Source of the DNA: Providencia sp.
GTDB taxonomy: Bacteria; Pseudomonadota; Gammaproteobacteria; Enterobacterales; Enterobacteriaceae
Reading direction: 5' to 3'
Assembly (NCBI RefSeq): GCF_003533305.1
Contig: NZ_DOEH01000009.1
Location: 240,566 to 304,565, forward strand
Length of the DNA: 64,000 nucleotides
The stretch's first letter is position 1, and each line of letters starts with the position of its first letter. Below are positions 35,664 through 44,497 of this stretch, piece after piece. The notes beneath the pieces were generated by a model. It worked only from the letters and a program-made list of their open reading frames with translations, made no database searches and was not told the DNA's origin. The position numbers were made by a program, and so were the translations under genes.

Positions 35664-35996
35664 GGGTAGTCCTGTCTTCAGGTTATAAAATAATGGGATT
35701 TAGGCGGGAAGGTTACAAGAAAGAAAGATAAATGACAATGGAAGGTCAGATGCAAACGTATATTAATTATTTACGGTGTAAAACATCTTATGTGAAACTT
35801 CAATAATGAATTTAACATAACGACCATCGAGATTAAAAATGGTGCCTGCCATAGCACCGTATAATGGATTATTGATTAATTTCACGCCGATATTTTTAAC
35901 CATTCGGGGTCAATATCTGGGCTACCCGCTGAATCAACAGCGGGATTAATATTTTTTCAAGAATATCAGTATCTAAAAACGTCACTTTTGCTCTAA
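35664..35996. other. intergenic region, 333 bp
   Basis: Between the VF530 gene and ppaC. Contains two small hairpins: GGTGC/GCACC near 35840-35858, and CCCGCTG (35925-35931) with CAGCGGG (35938-35944). The second is followed on the plus strand by ATTAATATTTTTTC and is likely the transcription end near ppaC. No gene recognised. Confidence 0.5.
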
Positions 35997-36899
35997 TTAG
36001 TCCGAAGACGTTAAAATAGTCCTCGTAAGCCAAGGCAATATATCTTTTTTCCTACTAATGAATCCAAGTAGGGAAACACTACTGAAGTGGAATTGATTGT
36101 CTTGTGAAAAATATAATGTTGAGTTTTGCTTAAAAATATCCGTGACTACCAATACGGCAATATCAAAGTTGCCTGTTTGATTTTGTTTGGCTAATTGAGC
36201 TAGAACCTCAGGAAGAATAGCTTCAATTGCAGACATTGAGGTGAGCTCAATTTGGGAAATCAGAACTGAAAAACCGCTGATTTGATAGCGTTTAGCATCT
36301 TTCATAAGAAGATAATCAGCCGATAATCCATGAATATCAGTTTTAGCGGCAAGCAAACCTTGAACAAATTCATCATAGTTTAGTTGGCAAATAGCAGACA
36401 GAGATTTTACCGCAGCGATATCATGGCCAGTAGTTGTCGATGATGTAAGGTTGACGGTATCACTCAGTATCGCGCCTAACATCAAAGTAGCTTGAGACGC
36501 GGAAATAGGCTGTTGGTTTTCGAGAGTAAGTATTTGCCAGATGATTGTGGCACAACAACCAACCGAACGTATCCAAACGTCTGGTGGATTTTGTGTCATT
36601 ACGGTTCCTAGCCGGTGATGATCAATAATACCAATGATATTACTGAAAGCTAAAGAGGGAGGTCCTTGTTCTGCATCGGTAAAATCAACGAGCCAAACTG
36701 TTTTTTCATTCAGTGCTATATTGAGAAGTTCGGGTTGAACTACATTAGCTTGCTGTAAAATAAAAGCGGTTTCCGGCGTGATTTCACCTAGACGAAATGG
36801 CGTTGCTAGCTTTCCTTGGCTGTTTAACCAATCAGCTGTAACAATTGCACTACAAATACTGTCACTATCGGGATTTTGATGACCGAAAACGTAAATCAT
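35997..36899 (-). CDS. ppaC: manganese-dependent inorganic pyrophosphatase (DHH family)
   Basis: 300 residues. The family II motifs are all present: FGHQNPDSDSICSA (His and two Asp metal ligands), VDFTDAEQ, IDHHRLG and ILSDTVNL, and SRKKDILPWL at the C-terminus for phosphate binding. It hydrolyses pyrophosphate to phosphate in the cytosol. Enterobacteria normally rely on the unrelated family I Ppa, so this is probably an additional enzyme. It follows the oxidoreductase gene by 12 bp and is likely cotranscribed with it. Confidence 0.92.
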   Translation of the reverse strand: MIYVFGHQNPDSDSICSAIVTADWLNSQGKLATPFRLGEITPETAFILQQANVVQPELLNIALNEKTVWLVDFTDAEQGPPSLAFSNIIGIIDHHRLGTVMTQNPPDVWIRSVGCCATIIWQILTLENQQPISASQATLMLGAILSDTVNLTSSTTTGHDIAAVKSLSAICQLNYDEFVQGLLAAKTDIHGLSADYLLMKDAKRYQISGFSVLISQIELTSMSAIEAILPEVLAQLAKQNQTGNFDIAVLVVTDIFKQNSTLYFSQDNQFHFSSVSLLGFISRKKDILPWLTRTILTSSD

Positions 36900-36911
36900 A
36901 TAAGGACCTAA

Positions 36912-38492
36912 TTAGTGGTTTTTTAAAATATGTTTAGCGACAAGGTAACCTGATATTGCATTTAACCCAGCACCAGGCCATGTTGCTGCGCCGATCACCC
37001 ATAAATTTTTAATCGGTGTCTTATAACGGGAATATCCGGGAAAAGGTCTAAATATATAATTTTGATTAATATGATGGCTTCCAGAAACACTATCACCATT
37101 GACAAGATTTCTGTTATTTCGCATTAGATCTTCAGGTGAAAGAACTGAATAATCTAAAATTTGTTGTTTAATATTAGGGGCATATAATGAGATTTTATCA
37201 ATAACACGTTCAGCGTATTGTTGTTTCATAGAATCCCAATTACTAATTTGAATCTCATTTAAAGCATCACTGTTTGGTGCGTATGGCAATGCTCTCACCT
37301 GAACCCAAAGCGTTTCTTTACCTTCTGGCGCTCGAGTTTTATCATGTCGGCTTTGTTGACCCACGACAAGCATTGGATTATGAGGCAATATTCCATTCTG
37401 AGCTTGATTAAATGTAGTCGCTATATCCTCAGTATAAGGTCCGATATGTACATATCCAAAATTAGAAAAATCCTCTCCAGCATTCCATTCTAAATGGCCA
37501 TCTAAAGCAAAGTGCAGCATCATCGTGCCAGCACCATACCGATATTTTTTTGCTTTTTGTATATATTCACCGGGCAAATGCTCTTCTTTTATCAACGTAT
37601 TGACTATTTGTGTTGGCGCTATATTGCCTATAACCGCTTTTTTAGCCCCGAATGATTGCCCATCTTCTGTTTTTACTCCAATTGCTTTACCTTTTTCGAC
37701 GATAATTTCAGTAACATTCTGACCCGTTAATATTGAACCATCATTATTTTCAATAATTTTGGCTATACTTTTTATCAAGTTACCCACGCCACCTTTACTG
37801 ATGGATAATCCATGTAAATGGTCACTCATACCTTCGACAAAAGAGAAAGTAGCTCCTCCTGAAATATCGGGACCATAATCTAAGTGAAATGCCCATGGAA
37901 TAAATAATGCGCGGACTTTGGGATGAGAAAACCAGTCTTCTGAAAATTCACGAGTAGATTTGAGTAGTAATTGAATTAGACTAAGTGAGTCGGATAGGCC
38001 AAGATGCCGAATCATTGACCATAGCTGGCGTGCTGCTTTAAAAGAAGGGAGCTCCATTTGCATCAACGGAGTAAAATGTTCTGATGTTTTTTGAAAATAG
38101 TTAAGTAATTTCCAGAAAGCGTCAGCATCATTATTCGAATACTTTCGAAGCATGGCATCTGTTCTATTATAGTCTTGATATACGCCAATACCATCACCAT
38201 CGGGAAAAACATTGGAATAGGGTTTATCACTGGTGACAATTTCAAATCCGTTGTTATGTAGTTCTTTTTGATATTCTTGATAAAAAGGTGAACCTAAAAA
38301 CATACCAATATTGGTTGCATAAAGGTCATGATGAAATCCCGGTTGTGTTATTTCAGCGGTACGAGAAGCGCCGCCAATATCATTTTCACTTTCTAAAACA
38401 ACAACTCTTAGTCCTGCTGTCGCAAGCACTGCGGCAGCCACAAGTCCATTATGTCCACTACCTATGATGACTATATCGTATTCAGTATCCAT
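36912..38492 (-). CDS. FAD-dependent phytoene-desaturase-like oxidoreductase (PYROXD2 type)
   Basis: 526 residues. N-terminal dinucleotide-binding motif DIVIIGSGHNGLVAAAVLA followed by VVVLESENDIGGASRT, and the C-terminal FAD motif IGAATWPGAGLNAISGY. This is the CrtI/PYROXD2-type amine-oxidase superfamily. No other carotenoid gene is nearby, so a carotenoid role is unlikely. Forms a two-gene unit with ppaC. Substrate unknown. Confidence 0.85.
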   Translation of the reverse strand: MDTEYDIVIIGSGHNGLVAAAVLATAGLRVVVLESENDIGGASRTAEITQPGFHHDLYATNIGMFLGSPFYQEYQKELHNNGFEIVTSDKPYSNVFPDGDGIGVYQDYNRTDAMLRKYSNNDADAFWKLLNYFQKTSEHFTPLMQMELPSFKAARQLWSMIRHLGLSDSLSLIQLLLKSTREFSEDWFSHPKVRALFIPWAFHLDYGPDISGGATFSFVEGMSDHLHGLSISKGGVGNLIKSIAKIIENNDGSILTGQNVTEIIVEKGKAIGVKTEDGQSFGAKKAVIGNIAPTQIVNTLIKEEHLPGEYIQKAKKYRYGAGTMMLHFALDGHLEWNAGEDFSNFGYVHIGPYTEDIATTFNQAQNGILPHNPMLVVGQQSRHDKTRAPEGKETLWVQVRALPYAPNSDALNEIQISNWDSMKQQYAERVIDKISLYAPNIKQQILDYSVLSPEDLMRNNRNLVNGDSVSGSHHINQNYIFRPFPGYSRYKTPIKNLWVIGAATWPGAGLNAISGYLVAKHILKNH

Positions 38493-38867
38493 TTCATTCC
38501 CCAGCGATTAGTTTTTGTTATATTTAAGTACCTATAAAGTAATAGATACTGTTTTATTAGAAATGATGTATATAGTGTAGGCCGATATATGTGTTTATCA
38601 AATAATTAACATATCAAAATATGTCAGTTATTCAAGGGGCTGAAAACACACTTGAAGCTTACGATATGAGTAAAAGAAGGGCAGTTCAATCCTGCTGTCG
38701 CAATGAATATAATTTTAATCGATTTGCTAATTACAGGGCTAGGAAGTAGGGAGGAGCTTTTCAATGCATCAATAATGAAAGAACAAAAGGGCGTGACCTT
38801 GTCCATTTATAGAAGGTGAGTATGGACAAGGTTAATGTTGGTTTTGCCGCTTCAGCTGATTAAAAGC
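38493..38867. other. intergenic region, 375 bp
   Basis: Upstream of the oxidoreductase gene and downstream of the GAPDH gene, both minus-strand. Contains the terminator at 38796-38832 and the promoter region of the oxidoreductase/ppaC unit. No gene or known RNA recognised. Confidence 0.5.
38796..38832 (-). terminator. hairpin terminator of the GAPDH gene
   Basis: ACCTTGTCCA (38796-38805) pairs perfectly with TGGACAAGGT (38823-38832), 17-nt loop, 36 bp after the GAPDH stop codon. Confidence 0.65.
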
Positions 38868-39878
38868 TTATAAACCACGTTTTTCCATTAATAAAGCTAA
38901 GTCGATCAGGCGGTTCGAAAAACCCCATTCGTTATCGTACCAAGCTAGTATTTTTACCAGTTTCCCGCCAATAACTAATGTAGAGAGACCATCAATAATT
39001 GATGATCGAGTATCACCACGATAATCTGCTGATACCAGAGGTTCATCATTATAACCTAAAATGCCTTTTAATTCGCCAGATTCAGCCGCTTTACGAAATG
39101 CAGCATTAATTTCTTCTACCGTCGTTTCGCGTTTAAGATTCACAGTTAAGTCTACAATAGATACAACAGGGACTGGAACACGTAAAGAATAACCAGTCAT
39201 TTTGCCATCTAATTCAGGAATAACTTTACCGATAGCCTTTGCCGCACCACTAGAATAAGGAACAATAGACATTGCTGCGGCGCGTGCTCCTCGTAGGTCT
39301 TTTTCAGGCTGGTCGTGCAAAGACTGGCTATTAGTATATGCATGTGTCGTATTCATAAGACCATGTTCAATACCAAACACTTGGTGTAAAACTTGTGCAG
39401 CAGGTGCTAAGCCATTAGTTGTGCAACTGCCATTACTGACAACTTTGTGCTTAGTGGCATCATAATATTTATCATTGACACCCATTACGATAGTGATGTC
39501 TTCATTTGTTGCCGGAGCAGAAATGATGACTCGCTTTGCACCACCTTTCGTGATATGAAGTTCAGCTTGAGCTTTATTGGTAAAAAAACCAGTAGATTCA
39601 ATAACAATATCAACACCAACGCTACTCCACGGGATCATTGCAGGGTCTTTTTCTGAAAAAACACTGACTATCTCCCCGTTTACTAATATTTGATTTGTAC
39701 CTGCTTTAATATCAGCGTTTAACGTACCTGAAAGTGAATCATATTTGAGGAGATGAGCAAGTGTTTTGCTATCGGTAAGATCGTTAATAGCTACAACTTG
39801 AAAATCATCGCGGCCTAAGGCGGCTCGAAGAACATTGCGGCCAATTCTGCCAAATCCGTTGATACCAATTTTAACCAT
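38868..39878 (-). CDS. type I glyceraldehyde-3-phosphate dehydrogenase, paralogue
   Basis: 336 residues. Rossmann motif INGFGRIGR, catalytic C152 and H179, and Asp33 in INDLTD favouring NAD. The active-site segment reads SNGSCTTNG, where most bacterial enzymes have SNASCTTNC: the second cysteine (position 156) is Gly. The sequence differs from the main E. coli-type GapA in the region HAYTNSQSLHDQPEKDLRG and looks like the class found in Gram-positive bacteria and chloroplasts. It is therefore probably a second GAPDH acquired laterally. SD AGGAG before the ATG. GlxA-type regulator lies 80 bp upstream on the same strand. Confidence 0.88.
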   Translation of the reverse strand: MVKIGINGFGRIGRNVLRAALGRDDFQVVAINDLTDSKTLAHLLKYDSLSGTLNADIKAGTNQILVNGEIVSVFSEKDPAMIPWSSVGVDIVIESTGFFTNKAQAELHITKGGAKRVIISAPATNEDITIVMGVNDKYYDATKHKVVSNGSCTTNGLAPAAQVLHQVFGIEHGLMNTTHAYTNSQSLHDQPEKDLRGARAAAMSIVPYSSGAAKAIGKVIPELDGKMTGYSLRVPVPVVSIVDLTVNLKRETTVEEINAAFRKAAESGELKGILGYNDEPLVSADYRGDTRSSIIDGLSTLVIGGKLVKILAWYDNEWGFSNRLIDLALLMEKRGL

Positions 39879-39958
39879 GATAGATACTCCTGAATTTATT
39901 GAACTGGGGCAATACTAATCCCGAACGGGTTTGGCGTAAATGACAACAAAGAATCAAT

Positions 39959-40936
39959 TTATGCCATATTGCGTGAATGAAAACGTTCACGATATTCCGT
40001 TGGCGTCACATGTAGATTGCGCTCAAAAACCCTGCGAAGATTCAGGCTTGTACCAAAACCTGTAATATCCGCAATTTTTTCAATATGATAACTTGTTTGC
40101 TCAAGGTACTGTCGGGCTGTAGTTAATCTAATTGCTTCAACATACTTTGCTGGAGTAATCCCCGTTTTTCTAGTGAAGACTCGAGTAAAATTACGAGGGC
40201 TCATTGCGATTTTTTCAGCTAAATTTTCAACAGACAAATCATTACTGAGATTATCTGTTATCCACGTTTGAAGGTCTTTGATAGGTCCGCTATCAGCTTG
40301 ATTTAGTAAGTATCGGCTAAACTGTGCTTGCCCTCCAGGACGATGTAAAAACAGAACGAGATCTTGAGCAACGTCTCTAGCCAGATTAAATCCATAATCA
40401 GTTTCAACCAACGCAAGAGTAAGATCTAAACCTGAACTAACGCCACCGGATGTCCAAATCATTTCATCTTGAACATATAAAGGGCCTCGTTCAACCGTTA
40501 TTGACGGATAATGGGATTGGAGAGTATCAATTAACCGCCAGTGTGTCGTAGCATGGCGGCCGTTGAGTAAACCTGCTTTGGCAAGTAACATTGCACCTCC
40601 ACAGATTGAAACAATTCGTTCTGTATGTGGAGCCGCCTGTATAAGCCAATTAACGATATTGTTATCTTCCTCTTCACTTTGTCCTCTTCCTGTGACCATT
40701 ATAGTATCGCGGGGAAGGCTAGGTTCTAGATCACAGAGCCGCTGATCCGCAAGTAAATTAAGCCCAGAAGCACCATTAATTACGTGATATGGTTGCGTAG
40801 TCGCAATAGTGACCTGATAAAGTGGGAATTGAATATCTGCTGGGCGCAAATTGTTAGCGTGCATGAGAATATCAGCGATACCCGTTGCTTCAAATAATAT
40901 TCCACCGTCAGGTATAATAATTAAAAAGTTATGCAT
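39959..40936 (-). CDS. GlxA/FtrA-type AraC regulator with DJ-1/PfpI domain
   Basis: 325 residues. N-terminal class-I glutamine-amidotransferase-like (DJ-1/PfpI) domain, about 1-195, with the nucleophile-elbow Cys in SICGGAMLLA. C-terminal AraC-type double helix-turn-helix (about 220-320; LSVENLAEKIAMSPRNFTRVF and HIEKIADITGFGTSLNLRRVF). Members sense small nitrogen-containing compounds. The catalytic-type Cys is kept but the domain probably only binds ligand. Target genes not known; the GAPDH gene downstream is a possible one. Confidence 0.88.
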   Translation of the reverse strand: MHNFLIIIPDGGILFEATGIADILMHANNLRPADIQFPLYQVTIATTQPYHVINGASGLNLLADQRLCDLEPSLPRDTIMVTGRGQSEEEDNNIVNWLIQAAPHTERIVSICGGAMLLAKAGLLNGRHATTHWRLIDTLQSHYPSITVERGPLYVQDEMIWTSGGVSSGLDLTLALVETDYGFNLARDVAQDLVLFLHRPGGQAQFSRYLLNQADSGPIKDLQTWITDNLSNDLSVENLAEKIAMSPRNFTRVFTRKTGITPAKYVEAIRLTTARQYLEQTSYHIEKIADITGFGTSLNLRRVFERNLHVTPTEYRERFHSRNMA

Positions 40937-41577
40937 AGCGTTAATAGTCTTAATTTATATAATAAGAGACAACTTTAGTTTATTGATGAAACTAAATCAT
41001 TAAATTTTCCAAATTAATTAAATAGGGCTTTGAAGCGCTAAATCATTGAAAGACATCTCATGAAGTTATTGGTTGTTATTTTTCATTTAGATGCTACAGG
41101 TGCCTACCATAGAGAAATGGTGCGCCAGATGGGACAGGGGGAAGAACATGAAATTAAGTCTGTAATCTATATGGATATGAAGTAAGTGTACTATGCACCT
41201 AATGCAAGAAACGGGAGGAATATCAGAAATTACTAATACATTGATTTATCGAGGGATGGATCTGGAATATGGAGTTATTTACCGTCACAGTCAATTTAAC
41301 TTCTACGGAACTCAAGTTTGTTCATGATGATTTTTCTTAAATAATCAGTAAATTACATCTCATGAACTAAAATTTACTTCACGAAATCATCCATTCTAAT
41401 ATCACTTCATGAAGCTTCAACTTTATTAGAGCTAATATTCAAGTTAACTAACTATTTTATCGATTAACTACAATGTCATCAGAGTGTAGAGGCTTGATTG
41501 AAAGAGTTAACTTTTTAATATTGTTTACATAATAAGTTCTGCCTTCACGCTTAAATTATGGAGGTGACAGACTGATT
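40937..41577. other. intergenic region, 641 bp, with two small ORFs of doubtful status
   Basis: No recognisable gene. Two short plus-strand frames occur: 41060-41185 (41 codons, MKLLVVIFHLDATGAYHREM...) and 41193-41327 (44 codons, MHLMQETGGISEITNTLIYR...), neither with a good ribosome-binding site. They could be remnants of a decayed gene. The 11-mer CATCTCATGAA occurs at 41056-41066 shifted copies (41053 and 41356), and palindrome CTTCATGAAG at 41405-41414. The promoter of the GlxA-type gene lies at the left. Confidence 0.4.
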
Positions 41578-42498
41578 TTATTCCACCATAAATACCGCTT
41601 TACGTCTAAACTGTCCCTCTTTTATTTTTTGCAAGATTTTTCCTGTTTCTGACCAATTATTCACTTCAATATCTAGATGTAATTTATCATCAGATACGAG
41701 TTTTAATAATTCTGAAAGATCAGCTTTATCATCTATATCCGGAAGGTCGTTATACACAAAATGCTTTAAAGTCATGCTTTCATGTCCCCCGAATAAACTG
41801 AAAAAATCGAGTTGAGCAGGTTGACCACTTGCTTGACCAAACCAAAGAATAAGACCGTTTCTTTTAAGATTTTTAATTGCTTTAGCAATAATTTCCCCGC
41901 CAACAGATTCAAAGACTACATCAAACTGTTTCGATAGGTTATCAAGTGATGACACTATATCCGCACCTAATTCGCGCAAATATGTAGCAGTTGATATATC
42001 GCGAGTAAGTACGGTAACGTTCACTCCAGCTTGTATAGCTAACTCAGCTGTTATAGCGCCAACGCCACCAGTTGCGCCTGTAATTAATATATTTTGACCA
42101 GATTTTATTTTTGCTTCACGAAGCATTCTTAAAGCCATTAGGCCTGAAAGCGGTAATGCTGCTGCTGTTGATATATCAATATTACTTGGTAATTTAATTA
42201 CATTATTCACGTTGACGGATGCTAATTCAGCGCCACCACCGCCAATGGGACTATGTGCCATGACTCGAGATCCTATAGGAATGTCTTCAATTATAGAGTT
42301 CGATTTAATTACTGTACCAACAAAATCAATGCCTACTGTCCAATCTATTTCAGGCATATTTAGGTAGAGATAATCAGCTCGATTTAGTGAAAAGGCCTCT
42401 ACTTTAATTAATAGCTGATCATCAGATAAAATAGGGTCTTGTTTTGAGCCAATGGTTAAGAAACTATTGCTAAAATTATTTTTTATTAGTGCGCGCAT
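41578..42498 (-). CDS. zinc-independent MDR-family quinone oxidoreductase-like protein
   Basis: 306 residues of the medium-chain reductase fold. The N-terminal GroES-like domain (about 1-115) has VGIDFVGTV and IGSRVMAH, and lacks the cysteine lobe of structural-zinc alcohol dehydrogenases. The NADP-binding domain starts with GQNILITGATGGVGAITAELA near residue 135. Probably an NADPH:quinone or enone reductase. Divergent from an HxlR regulator 91 bp away, a common arrangement for stress-induced reductases. Confidence 0.88.
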   Translation of the reverse strand: MRALIKNNFSNSFLTIGSKQDPILSDDQLLIKVEAFSLNRADYLYLNMPEIDWTVGIDFVGTVIKSNSIIEDIPIGSRVMAHSPIGGGGAELASVNVNNVIKLPSNIDISTAAALPLSGLMALRMLREAKIKSGQNILITGATGGVGAITAELAIQAGVNVTVLTRDISTATYLRELGADIVSSLDNLSKQFDVVFESVGGEIIAKAIKNLKRNGLILWFGQASGQPAQLDFFSLFGGHESMTLKHFVYNDLPDIDDKADLSELLKLVSDDKLHLDIEVNNWSETGKILQKIKEGQFRRKAVFMVE

Positions 42499-42589
42499 GA
42501 TTAATTTCCTTGGGTTACGTTTTCTCGGTTACTATAAGAGACCATGCTATAAATAGGAAGTAGGCACTTTTTTCATACGGAGTTTCTCG

Positions 42590-42973
42590 ATGGAAACCAT
42601 GAAGATTACAGATACAAACTCTCGTTCACAATTATTGGCTCGTGAGGTAATAGATAGAATTGCAGATAAATGGACATTACTCGTTATTGATGCGTTGGGG
42701 AAAAATGAAAAACTTCGTTTTACCCAATTACGTAAGCATATTAATGGTATTAGCCAAAAAATGTTGACACAAACATTACGACGATTAGAGCGAGATGGTC
42801 TTATATCTCGTCATGTCTATCCAGTTGTACCACCTAAAGTTGAATATAAATTGACGGAACTAGGGGGGAGCTTATTGGTCACTGTTAAGGCTATTTGTGG
42901 CTGGGTCGATCAGAATCTACATAGTATTGAAAGTGCCAGACAAAGGTATGAAAGTAAAAATGAGGAATTATAA
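42590..42973 (+). CDS. HxlR-family transcriptional regulator
   Basis: 127 residues, one winged-helix HxlR domain: IADKWTLLVIDALGKNEKLRF, LRKHINGISQKMLTQTLRRLERDGLI split by the turn, and VEYKLTELG. Start ATG with CGGAG seven bases upstream. Divergent from the quinone oxidoreductase gene, which it probably controls in response to electrophiles. The gap carries a GGTTAC direct repeat that may be part of its operator. Confidence 0.9.
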   Translation: METMKITDTNSRSQLLAREVIDRIADKWTLLVIDALGKNEKLRFTQLRKHINGISQKMLTQTLRRLERDGLISRHVYPVVPPKVEYKLTELGGSLLVTVKAICGWVDQNLHSIESARQRYESKNEEL

Positions 42974-43079
42974 ATAAAAGTGGGTATTTCTAATGGGGTA
43001 AGCTTTATAAACTTAAACATCAATCCTTTATGAACGCTAAGTATAAGTTTTTCTATAAGGAGCTAAAAGTTAAGATCAT

Positions 43080-43107
43080 TTGTTAACTATATAGAAGAAA
43101 ATATAAT
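43080..43107 (+). promoter_or_regulatory. sigma-70 promoter of the beta-lactamase gene
   Basis: TTGTTA (43080-43085) and TATAAT (43102-43107) with a 16-bp spacer, 36 bp before the ATG. A perfect -10 box points to basal expression; no divergent ampR-type regulator is present. Confidence 0.6.
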
Positions 43108-43143
43108 CGTGATTCAAATAATCCGTCCACATTAAAGGTTTCT

Positions 43144-43998
43144 ATGAACTTACGATTTAAAATGCTTGCTACACTGGCTTTAAGTATGCCTATTGTAACT
43201 TCTGCTTTTGCGCTAAATTTACATGATCAAGTTAAGATATACGAAAAAGAAGGTTGGAAAGTAGGTTTGTCAATTCTATATTCAGATAATAGTTCTATCT
43301 CTATAAATGGAAACCAACGTTTTCCTTTAGATAGCACTGTAAAATCTATTGCCTGTGCCAATGTGCTAGCAAAAGTTGATGCCCAAAAGATTTCATTAAA
43401 TCATTCTATGATAGTGACTGAAGAGAATATTGTGACATATTCACCAGTTGCTAAGAATTATATAAATAAACCATTTACCCTAGAAAAGGCCTGCAAAGCC
43501 GCAAATGAATACAGTGATAATACAGCGGCAAATTTTGCTATTTTGTCAGGTGGAGGGCCAGAAGGACTTACCGCATTTATGCGATCGATAGGAGATACGG
43601 TAACTCGTTCTGACCGGTATGAACCAGAATTAACTACTAATCCCGTAGATGATTTGCGTGATACAACGACTCCGAATGCGATGAGCCTAAGTATAAAGAA
43701 TATTTTGACTGGAGAAGTACTCAGTAATGCATCCAAAGATCAATTAAAAGAATGGATGATGAATAACAAAGTCGCTGACAATATGCTTAGAGCATCTCTG
43801 CCTAAAGGATGGAAAATTGCAGATAGATCAGGTGCAAGTGATTATGGGATCAGGGGTATAACATCGATGGTCTGGTCAAATGATCATGAACCTGTATTTA
43901 TCAGCATTTATGTTAGAAAAGGGGATACCTCCTTAGAGGAGCGCTCAGAAGTGATTCGTATCCTAGGTTCGCATATATTTAATGAGTACTTAAAATAA
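43144..43998 (+). CDS. class A beta-lactamase, CARB/PSE-like
   Basis: 284 residues with a signal peptide (about 1-23), so periplasmic. Catalytic motifs: S64-x-x-K67 (Ambler S70-K73), SDN at 124-126 (S130), E160 (E166), and R228-S-G (Ambler 234-236), where R instead of K is the mark of CARB/PSE carbenicillinases. NQRFPL, SIACA, YSPV, RDTTTP and GWKIADRSGA also match that group. Two odd positions: Thr at Ambler 170 (after EPEL), where Asn is nearly invariant and helps hold the deacylating water, and Ser at 238. AAAGG before the ATG. No integron, transposon or ampR nearby, so it looks resident. Confidence 0.9.
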   Translation: MNLRFKMLATLALSMPIVTSAFALNLHDQVKIYEKEGWKVGLSILYSDNSSISINGNQRFPLDSTVKSIACANVLAKVDAQKISLNHSMIVTEENIVTYSPVAKNYINKPFTLEKACKAANEYSDNTAANFAILSGGGPEGLTAFMRSIGDTVTRSDRYEPELTTNPVDDLRDTTTPNAMSLSIKNILTGEVLSNASKDQLKEWMMNNKVADNMLRASLPKGWKIADRSGASDYGIRGITSMVWSNDHEPVFISIYVRKGDTSLEERSEVIRILGSHIFNEYLK

Positions 43999-44068
43999 TA
44001 GGTTGAGACTTCATCTTATTTAGAAAATGTTTTTCTAAAGCTAAGTCAAGACAATGAGCCCAAAGAAC

Positions 44069-44099
44069 ATATTGGGGATTTTACGCAGATCCCCAATAT
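44069..44099 (+). terminator. terminator of the beta-lactamase gene
   Basis: ATATTGGGGAT (44069-44079) pairs perfectly with ATCCCCAATAT (44089-44099), 9-nt loop. Confidence 0.75.
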
Positions 44100-44138
44100 A
44101 ATGGTTATAGCATGAATGTTCAGTAATTCATTTAGTCA

Positions 44139-44166
44139 ATTTAACATAATATGCATTATGCGAACC
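44139..44166 (-). other. dif: dif chromosome-dimer resolution site
   Basis: On the minus strand the 28 bp read GGTTCGCATAA (XerC arm, 44156-44166), TGCATA (centre, 44150-44155) and TTATGTTAAAT (XerD arm, 44139-44149). E. coli dif has GGTGCGCATAA, TGTATA and TTATGTTAAAT. The XerD arm is identical and the XerC arm differs at one base. XerC/XerD recombine sister chromosomes here, with FtsK activating XerD. The position, 7 kb left of the tus-linked Ter, supports the call. Confidence 0.92.
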
Positions 44167-44497
44167 TAAGTGTGGAATGGCGAAATCTAGTATTCTGGCA
44201 GATTAATCATGTTGCTATTTTTAGGCTTTAAAGTCAGATCCTATCCATAAACTGAATGTGTTCTAATCAATATTTAGTAAGCCCACTATTTTCTTCGCAC
44301 TTAATCGTCACTACATCTTTACTTAATTGGATTTTCTTAACCAACCGTATATTGTCGACTTTCATTTATAAAGTTACACCGGTAACGGATAACCGTAAGT
44401 TCAGATTATTTGGTTTTTGTAGTTAAGTCGAGATAGCGTTAGAATGGATTTACTATTGAACTTATGATTGAACAACAATAAAAACCTTGAGGTATTC

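Larger units (their letters stand above)
43999..44497. other. intergenic region carrying terminator and dif, 499 bp
   Basis: Between the beta-lactamase gene and ydfG. Contains the beta-lactamase terminator and the dif site; the remaining 330 bp (44167-44497) show no gene and must hold the ydfG promoter. GAGG at 44489-44492 is the ydfG ribosome-binding site. Confidence 0.6.

Noticed and set aside
38624..38806. 60-codon minus-strand frame upstream of the oxidoreductase gene
   Set aside because: Ends inside the GAPDH terminator hairpin, no ribosome-binding site, no recognisable family.
43999..44138. Integron or transposon traces around the beta-lactamase gene
   Set aside because: No attC-like repeat, integrase, transposase or terminal inverted repeats were seen; the only structures are the gene's terminator and dif.
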